NCBI GenBank assembly: GCA_026184775.1
Contig: JANCYW010000004.1
Span: 434,001 to 498,000 of the forward strand
Length of the DNA: 64,000 nucleotides
Source of the DNA: Cyanidium caldarium
Taxonomy: Eukaryota; Rhodophyta; Bangiophyceae; Cyanidiales; Cyanidiaceae
Direction: 5' to 3'
Shown: positions 44,397-53,649 of the stretch, piece by piece
How positions within the stretch are numbered: position 1 is the first letter of the stretch
Layout of the letters: each line of letters opens with the position of its first letter
Made by a program: the position numbers and the translations under genes
Notes under the pieces: model-generated
What the model saw: only the letters and a program-made list of their open reading frames with translations
Told to the model about the DNA's origin: nothing
The model's database searches: none

Positions 44397-46142
44397 CTAG
44401 GCGCGGCGTACTTGGACGGTGTCTACACTGCGGTCGTCGCGCACCAGCATGTCGCTGACGATCGCCACGGTGTCGTTCTTCTGTAATAGGCAGCGCGCAC
44501 GCAGTGCCTCCATGGCGCGCTCAATGGTCACTTCCGGATTGTCACTAAACTGGATGGGAAACGCGGTCACCCCCCAGAACAGCGTCAGGCGGCGACAGGC
44601 GCGCTCATCGGGCGCGAACGCGTACACCGGGCACGCCGGCCGCGCCGACGACGTGCGCATGGCCACGCCGCCGCCGCGGGTGAACACCACGATACACGCG
44701 GCGCTGATGCTGTCGGCGAGGCTGGCGGCGGCCACGGTGATATCGGCCATGGGATCCGAGGCCGCCTCCATCGAGCGAATCTCGCGCGCCCGCCGCTCGA
44801 TGGACGGGTAGGCGGGTGCCAGCATGCCCTGTCGCTCCTGATACAAGACGCTCTTGGCGACGGTGACCATCACGCGAACCGACTCGAGCGGATACGCACC
44901 GTTGGCGGTCTCGCCGCTCAGCATGGTGGCGTCGGCGCCTTGGCGCAGCGCCTCAGTGATGTCGGTGACTTCGGCGCGCGTGGGCGTCGGATACACGATC
45001 ATCGATTCGAGCATGTGCGTTGCCACGATGGTGGGTTTGTGCATGGCGCGGTTCAGGCGCACGATCTCCTCCTGCACGATGGGCACGTCCTCGATGGGGA
45101 TCTCGGCGCCTAGGTCGCCGCGCGCCACCATGGCGCCATCGGCCGCCTCCAGGATCGGCTGCAGCCGCGGAATCGCCTGCGCCGACTCGATCTTGGCCAG
45201 CACCAGCGGCAGCTGCTCCCGGCACTCTCGCTCCAGGTACCGTTTGAGCGTGAGTACGTCATCCTCGTGTTTCACGAACGAAAGCGCGTAAAAGTCCACT
45301 CCCTTCTCCACTCCGAACCGGATGTCGTCCCAGTCCTTGTCGGTGATGGCCGGCAGCGACGCCGACTTGCCGCGCACATTGAGGTGTCGGCGGCTGGTCA
45401 GCACGCCCTCGTCGATGCACTCCGAGATCACGTCCAGACCGCGTTTCTCGGTGATCAGAAATGAACACATGCCGCCGTCCACCAGCAGGATGTCGCCCAC
45501 GTTCACGTCGTGGATAAAGTCGTCGTAGGACACATCGGTGATGTAGGGACCCTCCGAGGCCAGCAGTTCCGCCGGCACATCGCGACGCACGGTCCACACG
45601 AAGCGCTGTCCCTTGCCGACTTTGACGGGCTGCTTCAGGTCGCCCGAGCGCACCTCCGGCCCTTTGGTGTCCAGCAGGATGCCCAGATGGAAATGCGTGC
45701 TGGCGTTGACCTCGCGCACCCGCTCTATCACCGCCGCGTGCCACTCGTGCGTGCCATGAGACATGTTCAGACGCACCACATCCATGCCCTCCTCTGCCAG
45801 CCGCAATATCGTCTCGGCGCTGCACGTCTTGGGCCCCAGCGTGCACACCACTTTCGACTGCCGCAAACCGGTCCGCAAAGCATCCGCCGCCCCGCCGTTC
45901 AGTGCCGTCTCGGTCGGCGGCCAACTCGTTGCGGCGGATCGCCCGTCGGCCGCACGACCAAAAACGTTGAACGCCGGACGCGCCCGTTCCCGGACCGGTG
46001 CTCCAGGGCGGCTCGGCGCTGCTCCCCTGCCCACCCCGCTGACCCAATTCGACGCGCTGCCATCCGGCGCCAGCCGTCCTCGTCCAGCACCGCTACCGAT
46101 CGCCTCCGGGCGCCACCACCCACTGCTTACGAAACCCAGCAT
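44397..46142 (-). CDS. PK: Pyruvate kinase, plastid type
   Basis: Catalyses phosphoenolpyruvate + ADP to pyruvate + ATP. The 581-residue protein has all core motifs: KVVCTLGPKTCSAETI, GMDVVRLNMSHGTHEWH, GILLDTKGPEVRSGDL, VLAKIESAQAIPRLQPIL with the catalytic Lys and Glu, GAMVARGDLGAEIPIEDVP, THMLESMIVYPTPTRAEVTD and GADATMLSGETANGAYP. The C-terminal domain is present and contains FTRGGGVAMRTS. The N-terminal about 90 residues precede the first strand and begin MLGFVSSG, with Phe at residue 4, like red-algal plastid leaders. The frame opens 30 codons further upstream without an ATG. Its start lies 28 bp after the stop of the TATDN1 gene, so its promoter must overlap that gene. Confidence 0.93.
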   Translation of the reverse strand: MLGFVSSGWWRPEAIGSGAGRGRLAPDGSASNWVSGVGRGAAPSRPGAPVRERARPAFNVFGRAADGRSAATSWPPTETALNGGAADALRTGLRQSKVVCTLGPKTCSAETILRLAEEGMDVVRLNMSHGTHEWHAAVIERVREVNASTHFHLGILLDTKGPEVRSGDLKQPVKVGKGQRFVWTVRRDVPAELLASEGPYITDVSYDDFIHDVNVGDILLVDGGMCSFLITEKRGLDVISECIDEGVLTSRRHLNVRGKSASLPAITDKDWDDIRFGVEKGVDFYALSFVKHEDDVLTLKRYLERECREQLPLVLAKIESAQAIPRLQPILEAADGAMVARGDLGAEIPIEDVPIVQEEIVRLNRAMHKPTIVATHMLESMIVYPTPTRAEVTDITEALRQGADATMLSGETANGAYPLESVRVMVTVAKSVLYQERQGMLAPAYPSIERRAREIRSMEAASDPMADITVAAASLADSISAACIVVFTRGGGVAMRTSSARPACPVYAFAPDERACRRLTLFWGVTAFPIQFSDNPEVTIERAMEALRARCLLQKNDTVAIVSDMLVRDDRSVDTVQVRRA

Positions 46143-46170
46143 GAGACTCTTCACCTCCCAACCGTCTCCC

Positions 46171-47286
46171 TCAACGCTGTCGCACCGTCGACGCGCCGAG
46201 AAACAGCCGCCGTGCGTTGCGATGCGCTGCACGGGCCACCGCGCGCGCCGACACGCCTTTCAGCAGGGCGACGACGCGACAGACGTTGGCGACGGTGCAC
46301 GGCTCGTTGCGTCCGCGCACCGGTGCGCCGTAGAGGAACTTTTTCTTGTCGCGGCTGGGAGTGTCACCCCAGCACTGTTGCACGGCGGTGGAGTGGTGGA
46401 GGTGTTGCTGCAGGAGGGAGAAGCTGGCGTGCGAGGGGCGCACGTCGCAGTAGGGGCAGTCGGTCTCGAGCAGGAGGCGGTCCAGCGGCACCGCGTCGCG
46501 CACCACCTGGAGGTTCTGCTGGGTTTTGAGTGAGCAGCCGTTGATGCCGATGTACAGGTCGCGCTGGAGGATGCGTTGCGCCTCTTCGGCGGTGCCGTCG
46601 AAGGAGTGCACGACGCCGCCGGCGGGGAGCGGGTGCCGCTCGAGCAGCTCCAGCAGCGCTGCCGTCGAGTTGCGGTTGTGCAGGTAGAGCGGGAGGCCGG
46701 TTTCGGCGACCAGTTGCAGCTGCAGCTGGAAACCGGCGCGTTGGGTGGAGATGTCGCAAAACTCAGTGCGCACAAAGTCGAGGCCGCACTCGCCGATGGC
46801 CACCACCAGTGGCTCCGCGCCGGCCGGTAGGTCGGGCGTCCCCGCCGTGGGATAGGCGCCCGCGTCCCGCAACAGCTGCCGCAGCGCCTCCAGATGACGC
46901 TGCGCAGCCGGTGCGTCCGCACGAACGTCTGACGTGTCGGTTGCCGGTGCGAAAAACTCGCCGCATCGTGTCGGATGCACGCCCACGGTGCAGTACAGTT
47001 GGGGCTCGCGGGGTGCATCCGCGGAGCGTCGCTGCCGCGAGGCGCGCACCAGCGCGACGGCTTCCTGCGACTGTTCCAGGGAGCCGGCAGTGACCAGCAC
47101 CTCGGTCACCTTTTGGGCGTACGCTCGCTGTAGCACACTCTGCAAGTCCGGCTCGTGGTACTTTTTGCCGTGGTACACGCCGCGGTACATATCGTCGGTC
47201 AGGTTGGCAGCGACGTCAAAGTAAAAGTCGGCGTCGTTGACCTCATCGGGCGGGTTGTGGGACGGAAGGCTCGCCGCGCCGTGCAT
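46171..47286 (-). CDS. TATDN1: TatD-family deoxyribonuclease, TATDN1 type
   Basis: A metal-dependent 3' exonuclease of the TatD family, linked to DNA repair and DNA turnover in cell death. The 371-residue product opens with FYFDVAANLTDDMYRGVYHG, the TATDN1 version in which the usual HxH metal motif is absent. Further motifs are VGVHPTRCGEF, AIGECGLDFVRTEF, FQLQLQLVAETGLPLYLHNR, VVHSFDGTAEEAQ, and LLLETDCPYCDVRPSH. An insertion near the C-terminus (QQCWGDTPSRDKKKFLYGAP) is also typical of eukaryotic homologs. The ATG at 47286 fits the family start. The frame is open another 145 codons upstream, but that part lacks similarity and is very Arg rich. Confidence 0.92.
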   Translation of the reverse strand: MHGAASLPSHNPPDEVNDADFYFDVAANLTDDMYRGVYHGKKYHEPDLQSVLQRAYAQKVTEVLVTAGSLEQSQEAVALVRASRQRRSADAPREPQLYCTVGVHPTRCGEFFAPATDTSDVRADAPAAQRHLEALRQLLRDAGAYPTAGTPDLPAGAEPLVVAIGECGLDFVRTEFCDISTQRAGFQLQLQLVAETGLPLYLHNRNSTAALLELLERHPLPAGGVVHSFDGTAEEAQRILQRDLYIGINGCSLKTQQNLQVVRDAVPLDRLLLETDCPYCDVRPSHASFSLLQQHLHHSTAVQQCWGDTPSRDKKKFLYGAPVRGRNEPCTVANVCRVVALLKGVSARAVARAAHRNARRLFLGASTVRQR

Positions 47287-47790
47287 GGCCGGTAAGCGCA
47301 AGCGCCGCAACGGCGGCGGCGCTGCAGCAGGCGGAAGATGCCGCGCCCGCGCCCGCCAGGTGAAGCCACGTGCTCCGTGACCGCAGCGCAACTCCGTCTG
47401 CGTCTGGCGGCGCTGCCACGCTCGGACGATCAGGCCTGCAATACCGGACCGCGACTCGCGGGCAGGCCCGAACGTCGCCCAGCTCCTCGCGGTCAGGTGG
47501 GCGAAGCCTGCACAACGTCGAGACGTTATCAGTGGCAGATCTCTTTGCAGGCAAGGCTGGTCACGGTTCATGGGCTGCCATGGCCATCGCGTCAAGACGG
47601 CGAGACACGTAAGAGCGGTGTGCAATCGCTGCGAGGCGTTGCGTCGCGCTCCAGCTCTATGACCGACTGAGCGGCTTTTCACAGGCTCCACCGCCCGCCA
47701 GGGAGAACGTCGGAGCATCAACGAGACCAGCCCGAGCGGGTGACAAGCACCGGGGCAGCGTCATGCATGGCGTATGTGGATGACGGTTTA
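47287..47790. other. Intergenic region, upstream of TATDN1 gene
   Basis: About 504 bp between TATDN1 and the stop of the FYV7-like gene, both on the minus strand. A perfect G-box core (CACGTG) lies near 47,367, about 80 bp upstream of the TATDN1 start. No RNA gene or conserved frame was recognised. Confidence 0.45.
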
Positions 47791-48498
47791 CTATGTTGCG
47801 CATCGGAGTGGTGCTCTGTGGCGGGTCATCGAGCGCCCCTCTCTGCGTCCGTGCGCGCACGACGCAAGCCGCTCGGAGGACGCTTTTGTCACAGCTTTGC
47901 GGCCGCCGGCAGGACAGCGTCCGCATTGTGCAGACCCCTGCGCCAGTTGCCGTTCCACGTTCTCCAACAGCGACTGCACGCGATACTGGAGGATCGGCTG
48001 CCCGCGCGGCGTCCGCAGCATCCGCTCTCGTCGCTCCCTCTCCCGCCGTTGCCGCGCCAGCTCACGCTCACGTTGTTGCCGTGCGCGCTCTTCAGCTCGC
48101 CGTTGGCGCTCGGCCTCGATCGCCGCCCGCTTACGCAGCGCTTTGGCGAACGGATCCCGCCGGCGGACGCTCCGGCCGCCGCCGCGAGCGTCGAGTGCAG
48201 CTGCCGCCGCTGTGTCTGGAACCTTGCCCGCCGCCTCCTCCTCCCTGCTGTCTCCAGCTTGCCGCCGCAGTTGCCGCGCGTACTTGGCCCGACGCCACTG
48301 TGCGCGCTGTTGCCGACCTTGCCGCGCCTTGCCAATGCGCCGCAGTCGCTCCGCACCCTGTCGCCCCTGTCGGTTCCAAACCGACTCCAGCCGCACCACC
48401 GGAACTTGGGACGCATGTGTCGGAAGCGGAGCTGTCTCATCCTCGTCAGTGTCTCTTGCTGTACCAACGCCCCCTTTCGGACTGTCTTTACGGCCCAT
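47791..48498 (-). CDS. FYV7/CCDC59-like rRNA-processing protein
   Basis: A 235-residue highly basic nucleolar-type protein. The FYV7 family helps mature 18S rRNA within early small-subunit precursors. The C-terminal half shows the family pattern: a long Arg/Glu-rich helix (DPFAKALRKRAAIEAERQRR onward) followed by RTPRGQPILQYRVQSLLENV, which matches the conserved 'GQP-x-l-..-ri-..LL' block. The N-terminal half has a basic stretch (ERLRRIGKARQGRQQRAQWR). The last about 50 residues are unconserved and Arg/Ser/Cys rich. The first ATG at 48498 gives MGRKDSPKGG, a sensible start. It is divergent from LSM5, with 271 bp between starts. Confidence 0.68.
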   Translation of the reverse strand: MGRKDSPKGGVGTARDTDEDETAPLPTHASQVPVVRLESVWNRQGRQGAERLRRIGKARQGRQQRAQWRRAKYARQLRRQAGDSREEEAAGKVPDTAAAAALDARGGGRSVRRRDPFAKALRKRAAIEAERQRRAEERARQQRERELARQRRERERRERMLRTPRGQPILQYRVQSLLENVERQLAQGSAQCGRCPAGGRKAVTKASSERLASCAHGRREGRSMTRHRAPLRCAT

Positions 48499-48769
48499 GA
48501 TCTCAAGTGAACGCACCTCGTCCGGAGCGGCCCCATGGGCAAGCGTGCGATCCACCCGCGCGCTGTGGCGCGTCGGCGTTCAGCGCGTGCTTTCCTGCCC
48601 CTCCCCCCCCAAGGCGTGCCTCGTTCAGTGTCGTGCACGGTCGCCGATAAATAGGTAGCGTTAAGAGCCGAGTCACGGGAGCAGCGTTGCGCCAATTGTG
48701 CAGTGCGGGCCGAGCACTTGCTGGAGTGTGCCACGCTGCCTCGCACTGCTTCGGCCGCACACCCGGTGG

Positions 48770-49075
48770 ATGCGATCTGCCCACGTCGGCGCGAGCTCCA
48801 GCGGCGACGAGGCGTCCGGGCAGCTCCTCCCGCTGGAGCTAGTCGATGTGGCCATCGGCTCTCGCGTGTGGGTCATACTGAAGAGCGCCCGGGAGTTTCG
48901 AGGCATCTTGCGCGGCTTTGACGAATTTGTCAACCTGGTGCTCGAGGACGTGACCGAGTACCAGTTTACCGAGAGCGGCACAGACACCAGGCAGCTGCCC
49001 AGCATGCTGCTGAATGGCAGCAACGTCTGCGTGCTGGTGCCCGAGGGCGGTGCCAGCGAGCGAACTGCCGCTTGA
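48770..49075 (+). CDS. LSM5: U6 snRNA-associated Sm-like protein LSM5
   Basis: A 101-residue Sm-fold protein, part of the LSM2-8 ring on U6 snRNA and the LSM1-7 ring in mRNA decay. The Sm1 motif reads [20 protein letters not shown] then [16 protein letters not shown], and Sm2 reads [18 protein letters not shown], all as in LSM5 (family: 'LPLELVDKCIGSRIWVIMK'). The Asn of FVNLVL and Gly-Asn of LNGSNV bind RNA. The N-terminal [13 protein letters not shown] is diagnostic for LSM5 among LSm proteins. The ATG at 48770 gives a 20-residue Ser/Gly-rich head. The rings are present even in algae with few introns. Confidence 0.93.
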   Translation: MRSAHVGASSSGDEASGQLLPLELVDVAIGSRVWVILKSAREFRGILRGFDEFVNLVLEDVTEYQFTESGTDTRQLPSMLLNGSNVCVLVPEGGASERTAA

Positions 49076-49450
49076 CGAGCCTGGTTTGCGGAGCCGGCGG
49101 CGTTGGTTCTACTCCACATAAACTGTGATCCGCGCGCACCCACGACACAGAGACTTGTTGTGAGTTGAGCCCCGCTCACTTCTCTACCTCAAGGCACCTC
49201 GACGAGGTGCACAACGCCTGCGAGATGGTCGTTCCGACCGGACCGTAGGCTGATGCAACGGGCGACGGAGGACGTGCGGTTCGAGACGGGTGTCCGCGGC
49301 TGCGTTCGAAGCGTTCAGGCGCACTGTAGGACGGGTGGAGCGCGGCAACTCGACGGGACAAATGCGTACGCTGTAGACGGAGGCGCGATGTGGCAGGCTG
49401 GAAGTGCGGTGTGCGCTTGAGGTGCCGCGCGAGGGCAGTGCGAGGCGCTC
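49076..49450. other. Intergenic region without a recognised gene
   Basis: About 375 bp between LSM5 and the next plus-strand gene. A short inverted pair TCAAGGCACCTCGACGAGG near 49,190 is the only structure noted (CCTCG/CGAGG arms). No conserved frame was found. Confidence 0.4.
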
Positions 49451-51304
49451 ATGCCGTTGCAACGGCAGCTGACCGGGGTGTTCACCGCCGGGGCCGCTTC
49501 TGCCGCGGAGGGAGATGCAGCGGCAGCGGCAGCGGCGGACAGCGCGGTGGCTTTGGCGGCGAGCGGGAAGGGAGACGGGCGCCGGACCTCAGAGTCCACG
49601 GCCGACATGGGCAGCGAACCGGACAGCACGGGTCGGGAGACTGTGGCCAACGGTGGCGCTGAGCGCCGCGCGCGGGCTACCGCGCTGCCCTCCATTTTGC
49701 GGAAGGCGCCGCGAGAGGGCCACGGAAACGCGGAGCGCGCCCCCGTCTCGAACGACGCCCCTCGGAGTCTGCGTTTCGACAGCATTGTGCGTATCATCAA
49801 CGACGGCTCGAGCGCCGCTCTGAAGCAGGCGTCGGTGACGTATGCTGGCGAGTGGGTGCGCGCGGACCAGATTGAAGCGCGTTTGGCGCGCCTGCTGACT
49901 CGAGTGCCGCCAGCATTGAGCGTGCGCGACTTTCACGACGTTTTGTACGCGCAGAGTGAGTCAACGCGCGGCATGGTGCGCGTCTACGACACCTGCGGTC
50001 CGCCGGTGCCCCGCCCCGAGGACGCCGAACCACGAGGCGTCGACTTTGGCCGGCAAGAGTCGTCCGAGGATCGCATCTCGGACTACGACTCGGGCGCGGA
50101 TGGCAGCGAGTTCGCTGCCGCGCCGGCGCCGACGAAACCGCCGCAGACGACGGGCATGCGGTCGGCGCAATCGCTGAGAGACCGCAACGGCCGCTTACCG
50201 CTCGGATGCCACCTGTTGTGTTTCCGTCCGCGATATCGACCGGCCGGCACCGCCAAAGGCGTTTCGGCCGCACGCAGACCCGACCGCCAGGAGAAGCGGC
50301 ACAGCGGCTCCAGCGGCTCCAGCGGCTCCAACGGCGACGCTGCGGCAACGCCGGCGCCAGCGCGCAAGCCTGCAACGGATGGCGGGTCTGCAGCGACGAC
50401 GACGACGACGACGACGACCGAGTCGCGCCGAGCGCCTGCGCCGGCTCTCATCGAGTATCCGCCGGAGCCGCTGTACGCTCACCTGAGCATGGAGCGCAAT
50501 CGTCTGCTGGCCATGAGCCTGGTCATGTATCGCGCCGGCAACGTTTTTCACGAGGGCGCCTTTGTCAGCCTGTTTCGCATGCTCTTCCCGTACGATTCGT
50601 CACTGCCGCTCGACGCCAAGGCGGTCAGCGCGTCGCAACTGCATCAAATGGGAGGCGCGGCGGACAGCCTGCGCAGCCTACTCAGTGGTCACTCGATGTT
50701 GGCCGTGTGGTTGACGTTGCGATTCGCCTGCAAGCATGTGGCGCTGGCGCGAGAGATGGTCCGCGGGGATGCGGCACCGCCGGATGCGAGTGCGCTCGCC
50801 CGCGGTCAGGCCGACGAGACGCCTGGGGGTGATGGGACGGCGGCCTCGCACAGCGATGCCGGCGTCGCCAGCAACCATGCCGCGGCGGAGTCGGCTTCCA
50901 GCAGCACCGCCGAGAGCGGCATTGAAAACAATGCCGGAGCGGAGCAGCACCCGAACGGCACTGCGGGTGCTCGTGCGAAAAGCGGCACGGCGGCACCCAC
51001 GCCCAGACCGCTCCCGTTCCTCGAGGTGTCGCTCAAGGTGGCCTCGCACACCATTCACCTGTTGCGTCACGGCAAGCTGAACGGGCTGTGCAACCGGTTG
51101 GACCGCGTGCGAGATGCGGTAGAGCTGGTTTACAGCGGATGGCTTGCTACGCTGTGGCGCCGGCAGCGTCGCGGCAAGCTCTCCAGCGTGAGCGGCTACA
51201 TCATGAGTGTGCAACGGCGACTCTCCGAGGGGGTCGGCGTGAACGCGCTCATTCGCGCCGGCCGTCGCCACGAGAACGACCCCATCTCCCCAGTTAGCGA
51301 TTGA
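49451..51304 (+). CDS. Unknown protein with several ordered blocks
   Basis: I do not recognise this 617-residue protein. Low-complexity Ala/Gly/Ser/Thr stretches, including an eight-Thr run (ACG triplets) near residue 320, separate ordered blocks. Block one, about 105-160, has SLRFDSIVRIINDGSSAALK and LARLLTRVPPALSVRDFHDV. Block two, about 335-435, has LIEYPPEPLYAHLSMERNRL and MSLVMYRAGNVFHEGAFVSL, and continues through a hydrophobic stretch (SMLAVWLTLRFACKHVALAR). Block three, about 515-600, has LPFLEVSLKVASHTIHLLRH and DAVELVYSGWLATLWRRQ. Blocks look helical; none is a clear membrane span. The start is the ATG at 49451. It might be a rapidly evolving member of a known family that needs profile search. 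Confidence 0.7.
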   Translation: MPLQRQLTGVFTAGAASAAEGDAAAAAAADSAVALAASGKGDGRRTSESTADMGSEPDSTGRETVANGGAERRARATALPSILRKAPREGHGNAERAPVSNDAPRSLRFDSIVRIINDGSSAALKQASVTYAGEWVRADQIEARLARLLTRVPPALSVRDFHDVLYAQSESTRGMVRVYDTCGPPVPRPEDAEPRGVDFGRQESSEDRISDYDSGADGSEFAAAPAPTKPPQTTGMRSAQSLRDRNGRLPLGCHLLCFRPRYRPAGTAKGVSAARRPDRQEKRHSGSSGSSGSNGDAAATPAPARKPATDGGSAATTTTTTTTESRRAPAPALIEYPPEPLYAHLSMERNRLLAMSLVMYRAGNVFHEGAFVSLFRMLFPYDSSLPLDAKAVSASQLHQMGGAADSLRSLLSGHSMLAVWLTLRFACKHVALAREMVRGDAAPPDASALARGQADETPGGDGTAASHSDAGVASNHAAAESASSSTAESGIENNAGAEQHPNGTAGARAKSGTAAPTPRPLPFLEVSLKVASHTIHLLRHGKLNGLCNRLDRVRDAVELVYSGWLATLWRRQRRGKLSSVSGYIMSVQRRLSEGVGVNALIRAGRRHENDPISPVSD

Positions 51305-51404
51305 ACGCGAGCGCGTAACGGTTGCATGCCAGCGCGGCCGTGGTCACGTTGCGCATGAAGTGTTGCGCCGGTATGCCGTAAAGTTTGTGCCAGTGAGCGT
51401 GCAC

Positions 51405-53369
51405 TCAGGGCGTAGGTGCTCGGTCGCCTTTTGGAGCCACGAAATCGCATGCCGGGTTGCTTCCCCGGGATGCCGATGTGTCTCGCGTCGGACTGGCGCC
51501 GCCGCTGCTGCCGTTGTGATCTGAGGCGCCGTGTCCCCCGGAGGCGATGTCTGTGCTGCGTCGCTCGCCATCGCTCAAGTCGACGGGCGACGTCGCAGTG
51601 GACGCGCCTCGTCCGTCAGGCGCAGTCGGCACAGACGTCTCGTGCGCCGGACCTCTGGTCAGGGCGACGTCTTCGTGTCGCGCTTGCTGTGTGCCGTTCG
51701 TGTCGAGTGTCGCCTCGAGATTGCCGGTGGTGGGGCCGTGGCAGCGCCCCGCCTTTTTCGCAGGGACGCTGGCCGCGACACCCAGCATCGACAGCCAAGT
51801 GGCGGCCACCGCGGGCGCACTGCCCACGCTCGGTGATTCGACCCCGCCAGACGCCATACCCAGCGATTGCAGATGCTGCGCCGATGTCAATCGGGGCGAG
51901 GGCGCCTCCCGGGTTGGCGCCGTCGCCGCTGCTCGGTTGCCGATGTCCGCTTGCGGCTGCATCAGCAGCATTTGGTGATGCCGCTGCTGCCATTGGGCCC
52001 ACAACTCCGCCTGAAAGCGACCCCACGGTGGACACGTACTGGGCCCGACGGTGGCCGGGGAGACATCCAGCGCCATCGCGTTGCTGTATTCGCCCGCACT
52101 CACCACCTGCGGAACGCAGTAATAAGCGCAACCGGGTGGTGGAGGTACCGCATGTGCCAGAATCGGTTGCAAGCCGCGCGCGCACAGAACATATGGGACC
52201 AGAGGCGGCGCGTTCACCCCTGGGTGCATCGGGTACACATAGGCGGGCGTAGAGCCACCGTAACGTATCGCGCCGCGATCGGTGAAGGCCGCCCCAGGCG
52301 ACGGACCTTTCGATGGGCGTGGCGTCGCATAGGAAGGCGGCGGCATTGCTGGCGGGGGTAGCGGCCCGTAAAAGCCGTTGCGCGGTGGCACATTCCTCGA
52401 TGGATCATTCCACTCCGGTGGGAACGACTCGCCCCGTCCACCGTACGTCGCCGAATGCATCGGTGCACGGCGCTCGGTTGTCTCCTTGGCACCGCCAGGC
52501 GGTGCGGACATAGCGCGCTTCGCACTGGCCAAGTGCTGGCTTGACCCGTACAGATGGGCCACGTTGGCGTTGGGTGTGCGCCACGTTCGCGTCGTTGCCC
52601 CAACGGCTTGCACCGGCGTGCTCCTGCCGGGCGGGTGACTGCTGGCGCGGAGGTTGCCGCTCTGCATCATCGGCGATGTCGCGCCGCTCTCAGAGGGTGT
52701 CGGCGTCTCCTGCCGGCTGCTGCTCCGCGGTCGGGTATTCTCAGCGGGCTCGCGTTTGGAGGAGTTGCGCGGATACGGCGATGTCGACCGCCTTTTGGGG
52801 CGTGGCGGCGGCAAGTACTCGCCGGTAGTGTTGCGCTGCACGCGCAGAAAGTACTTTTGAGCGTGCGACCGGATTTGCAGAACTGTCTTGGTCACCACAT
52901 GCTTCTGAATGTGGCTCCAGTCACGGTCGTACAGTCGCAACGCCTCTAGGAAGCGGGCGTGTTCCTCCTCACTCCACTTTTCTCGAGGACGCGACTTGAC
53001 GTACGGCTTTCGCGGCCGCGTCGCCCGCGGCACCTCGGTATCGGCGCGAGTTGCTGGCACAGAGGGGTCCGCGCCCCCGGCCACGCCTGCCGGTCCCGGC
53101 AACGACGTCGCCTGCACGGAAGCGCCCGCGCCCTCCACAACCACGCGGTCGGACCAGTCCATACCGGCGTCCTCACCCGGCGATACCGACGCGTCTTGCC
53201 CTGTCGGCCCTGCACCACCCACTCTTCCCACCGGCGTCCCTGATTGAGCAACACGCGAAAACGCCCCCAGGGCCCGATGCCCCTCAGACACGGCGGTGCC
53301 GCCGCTGCCGCCGCCACCATTCTCATCTGGCGCAAATATCCTCGGGATGCCCTGAGCAAACTCCGGCAT
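51405..53369 (-). CDS. SHAQKYF-type single-MYB transcription factor (CCA1/REVEILLE-like)
   Basis: The 654-residue protein carries one MYB repeat of the SHAQKYF class at about residues 128-175: [20 protein letters not shown], then [20 protein letters not shown] followed by QKYFLRVQ. The flanking basic stretch [13 protein letters not shown] before, and a Pro-rich [15 protein letters not shown] after, match CCA1/LHY/REVEILLE proteins, which bind evening-element-type sites and time clock and light outputs in plants. The remainder is Pro/Ser/Ala rich and probably an unfolded regulatory region. It is divergent from the lycopene cyclase gene, starting about 280 bp from it. A clock function here is inferred only from the domain class. 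Confidence 0.88.
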   Translation of the reverse strand: MPEFAQGIPRIFAPDENGGGGSGGTAVSEGHRALGAFSRVAQSGTPVGRVGGAGPTGQDASVSPGEDAGMDWSDRVVVEGAGASVQATSLPGPAGVAGGADPSVPATRADTEVPRATRPRKPYVKSRPREKWSEEEHARFLEALRLYDRDWSHIQKHVVTKTVLQIRSHAQKYFLRVQRNTTGEYLPPPRPKRRSTSPYPRNSSKREPAENTRPRSSSRQETPTPSESGATSPMMQSGNLRASSHPPGRSTPVQAVGATTRTWRTPNANVAHLYGSSQHLASAKRAMSAPPGGAKETTERRAPMHSATYGGRGESFPPEWNDPSRNVPPRNGFYGPLPPPAMPPPSYATPRPSKGPSPGAAFTDRGAIRYGGSTPAYVYPMHPGVNAPPLVPYVLCARGLQPILAHAVPPPPGCAYYCVPQVVSAGEYSNAMALDVSPATVGPSTCPPWGRFQAELWAQWQQRHHQMLLMQPQADIGNRAAATAPTREAPSPRLTSAQHLQSLGMASGGVESPSVGSAPAVAATWLSMLGVAASVPAKKAGRCHGPTTGNLEATLDTNGTQQARHEDVALTRGPAHETSVPTAPDGRGASTATSPVDLSDGERRSTDIASGGHGASDHNGSSGGASPTRDTSASRGSNPACDFVAPKGDRAPTP

Positions 53370-53649
53370 GCCTGCCGCCGCTGCCTCGATGCGGCGGAAT
53401 CCTCTCCAGATGGGCCACAGCAGCGGTATCCCGCGTTGGCCGCGGACCGAACCGCGCTGGGAGGCGGTTTCGAACGCGCGCCGAGCTGTCGCTCACACGA
53501 GATCGCATCGCCGGACGCCGCGCGCATCACGGAAATGCCCATTGGATTCGTCGACGAGAACGCGGGCCCCCGGGAAGGTGGAAAGCGAGCGAAGCTTGTG
53601 CGGCGAGGGTGCAACTCGTGGGAGGAACGTTGCCAAGACTTGTGCTGGC
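53370..53649. promoter_or_regulatory. Shared upstream region, CCA1-like MYB / lycopene cyclase
   Basis: About 280 bp lie between the MYB start (minus) and the preferred lycopene cyclase start (plus). The cyclase frame remains open across it back to 53368, but the composition of that part is leader-like at best. No perfect evening element (AAAATATCT) was seen within it. Confidence 0.5.

Noticed and set aside
53368-53649. The upstream extension of the lycopene cyclase frame to the MYB start.
   Set aside because: It would put two leader-like segments in a row. The Met at 53650 starts a typical plastid leader.
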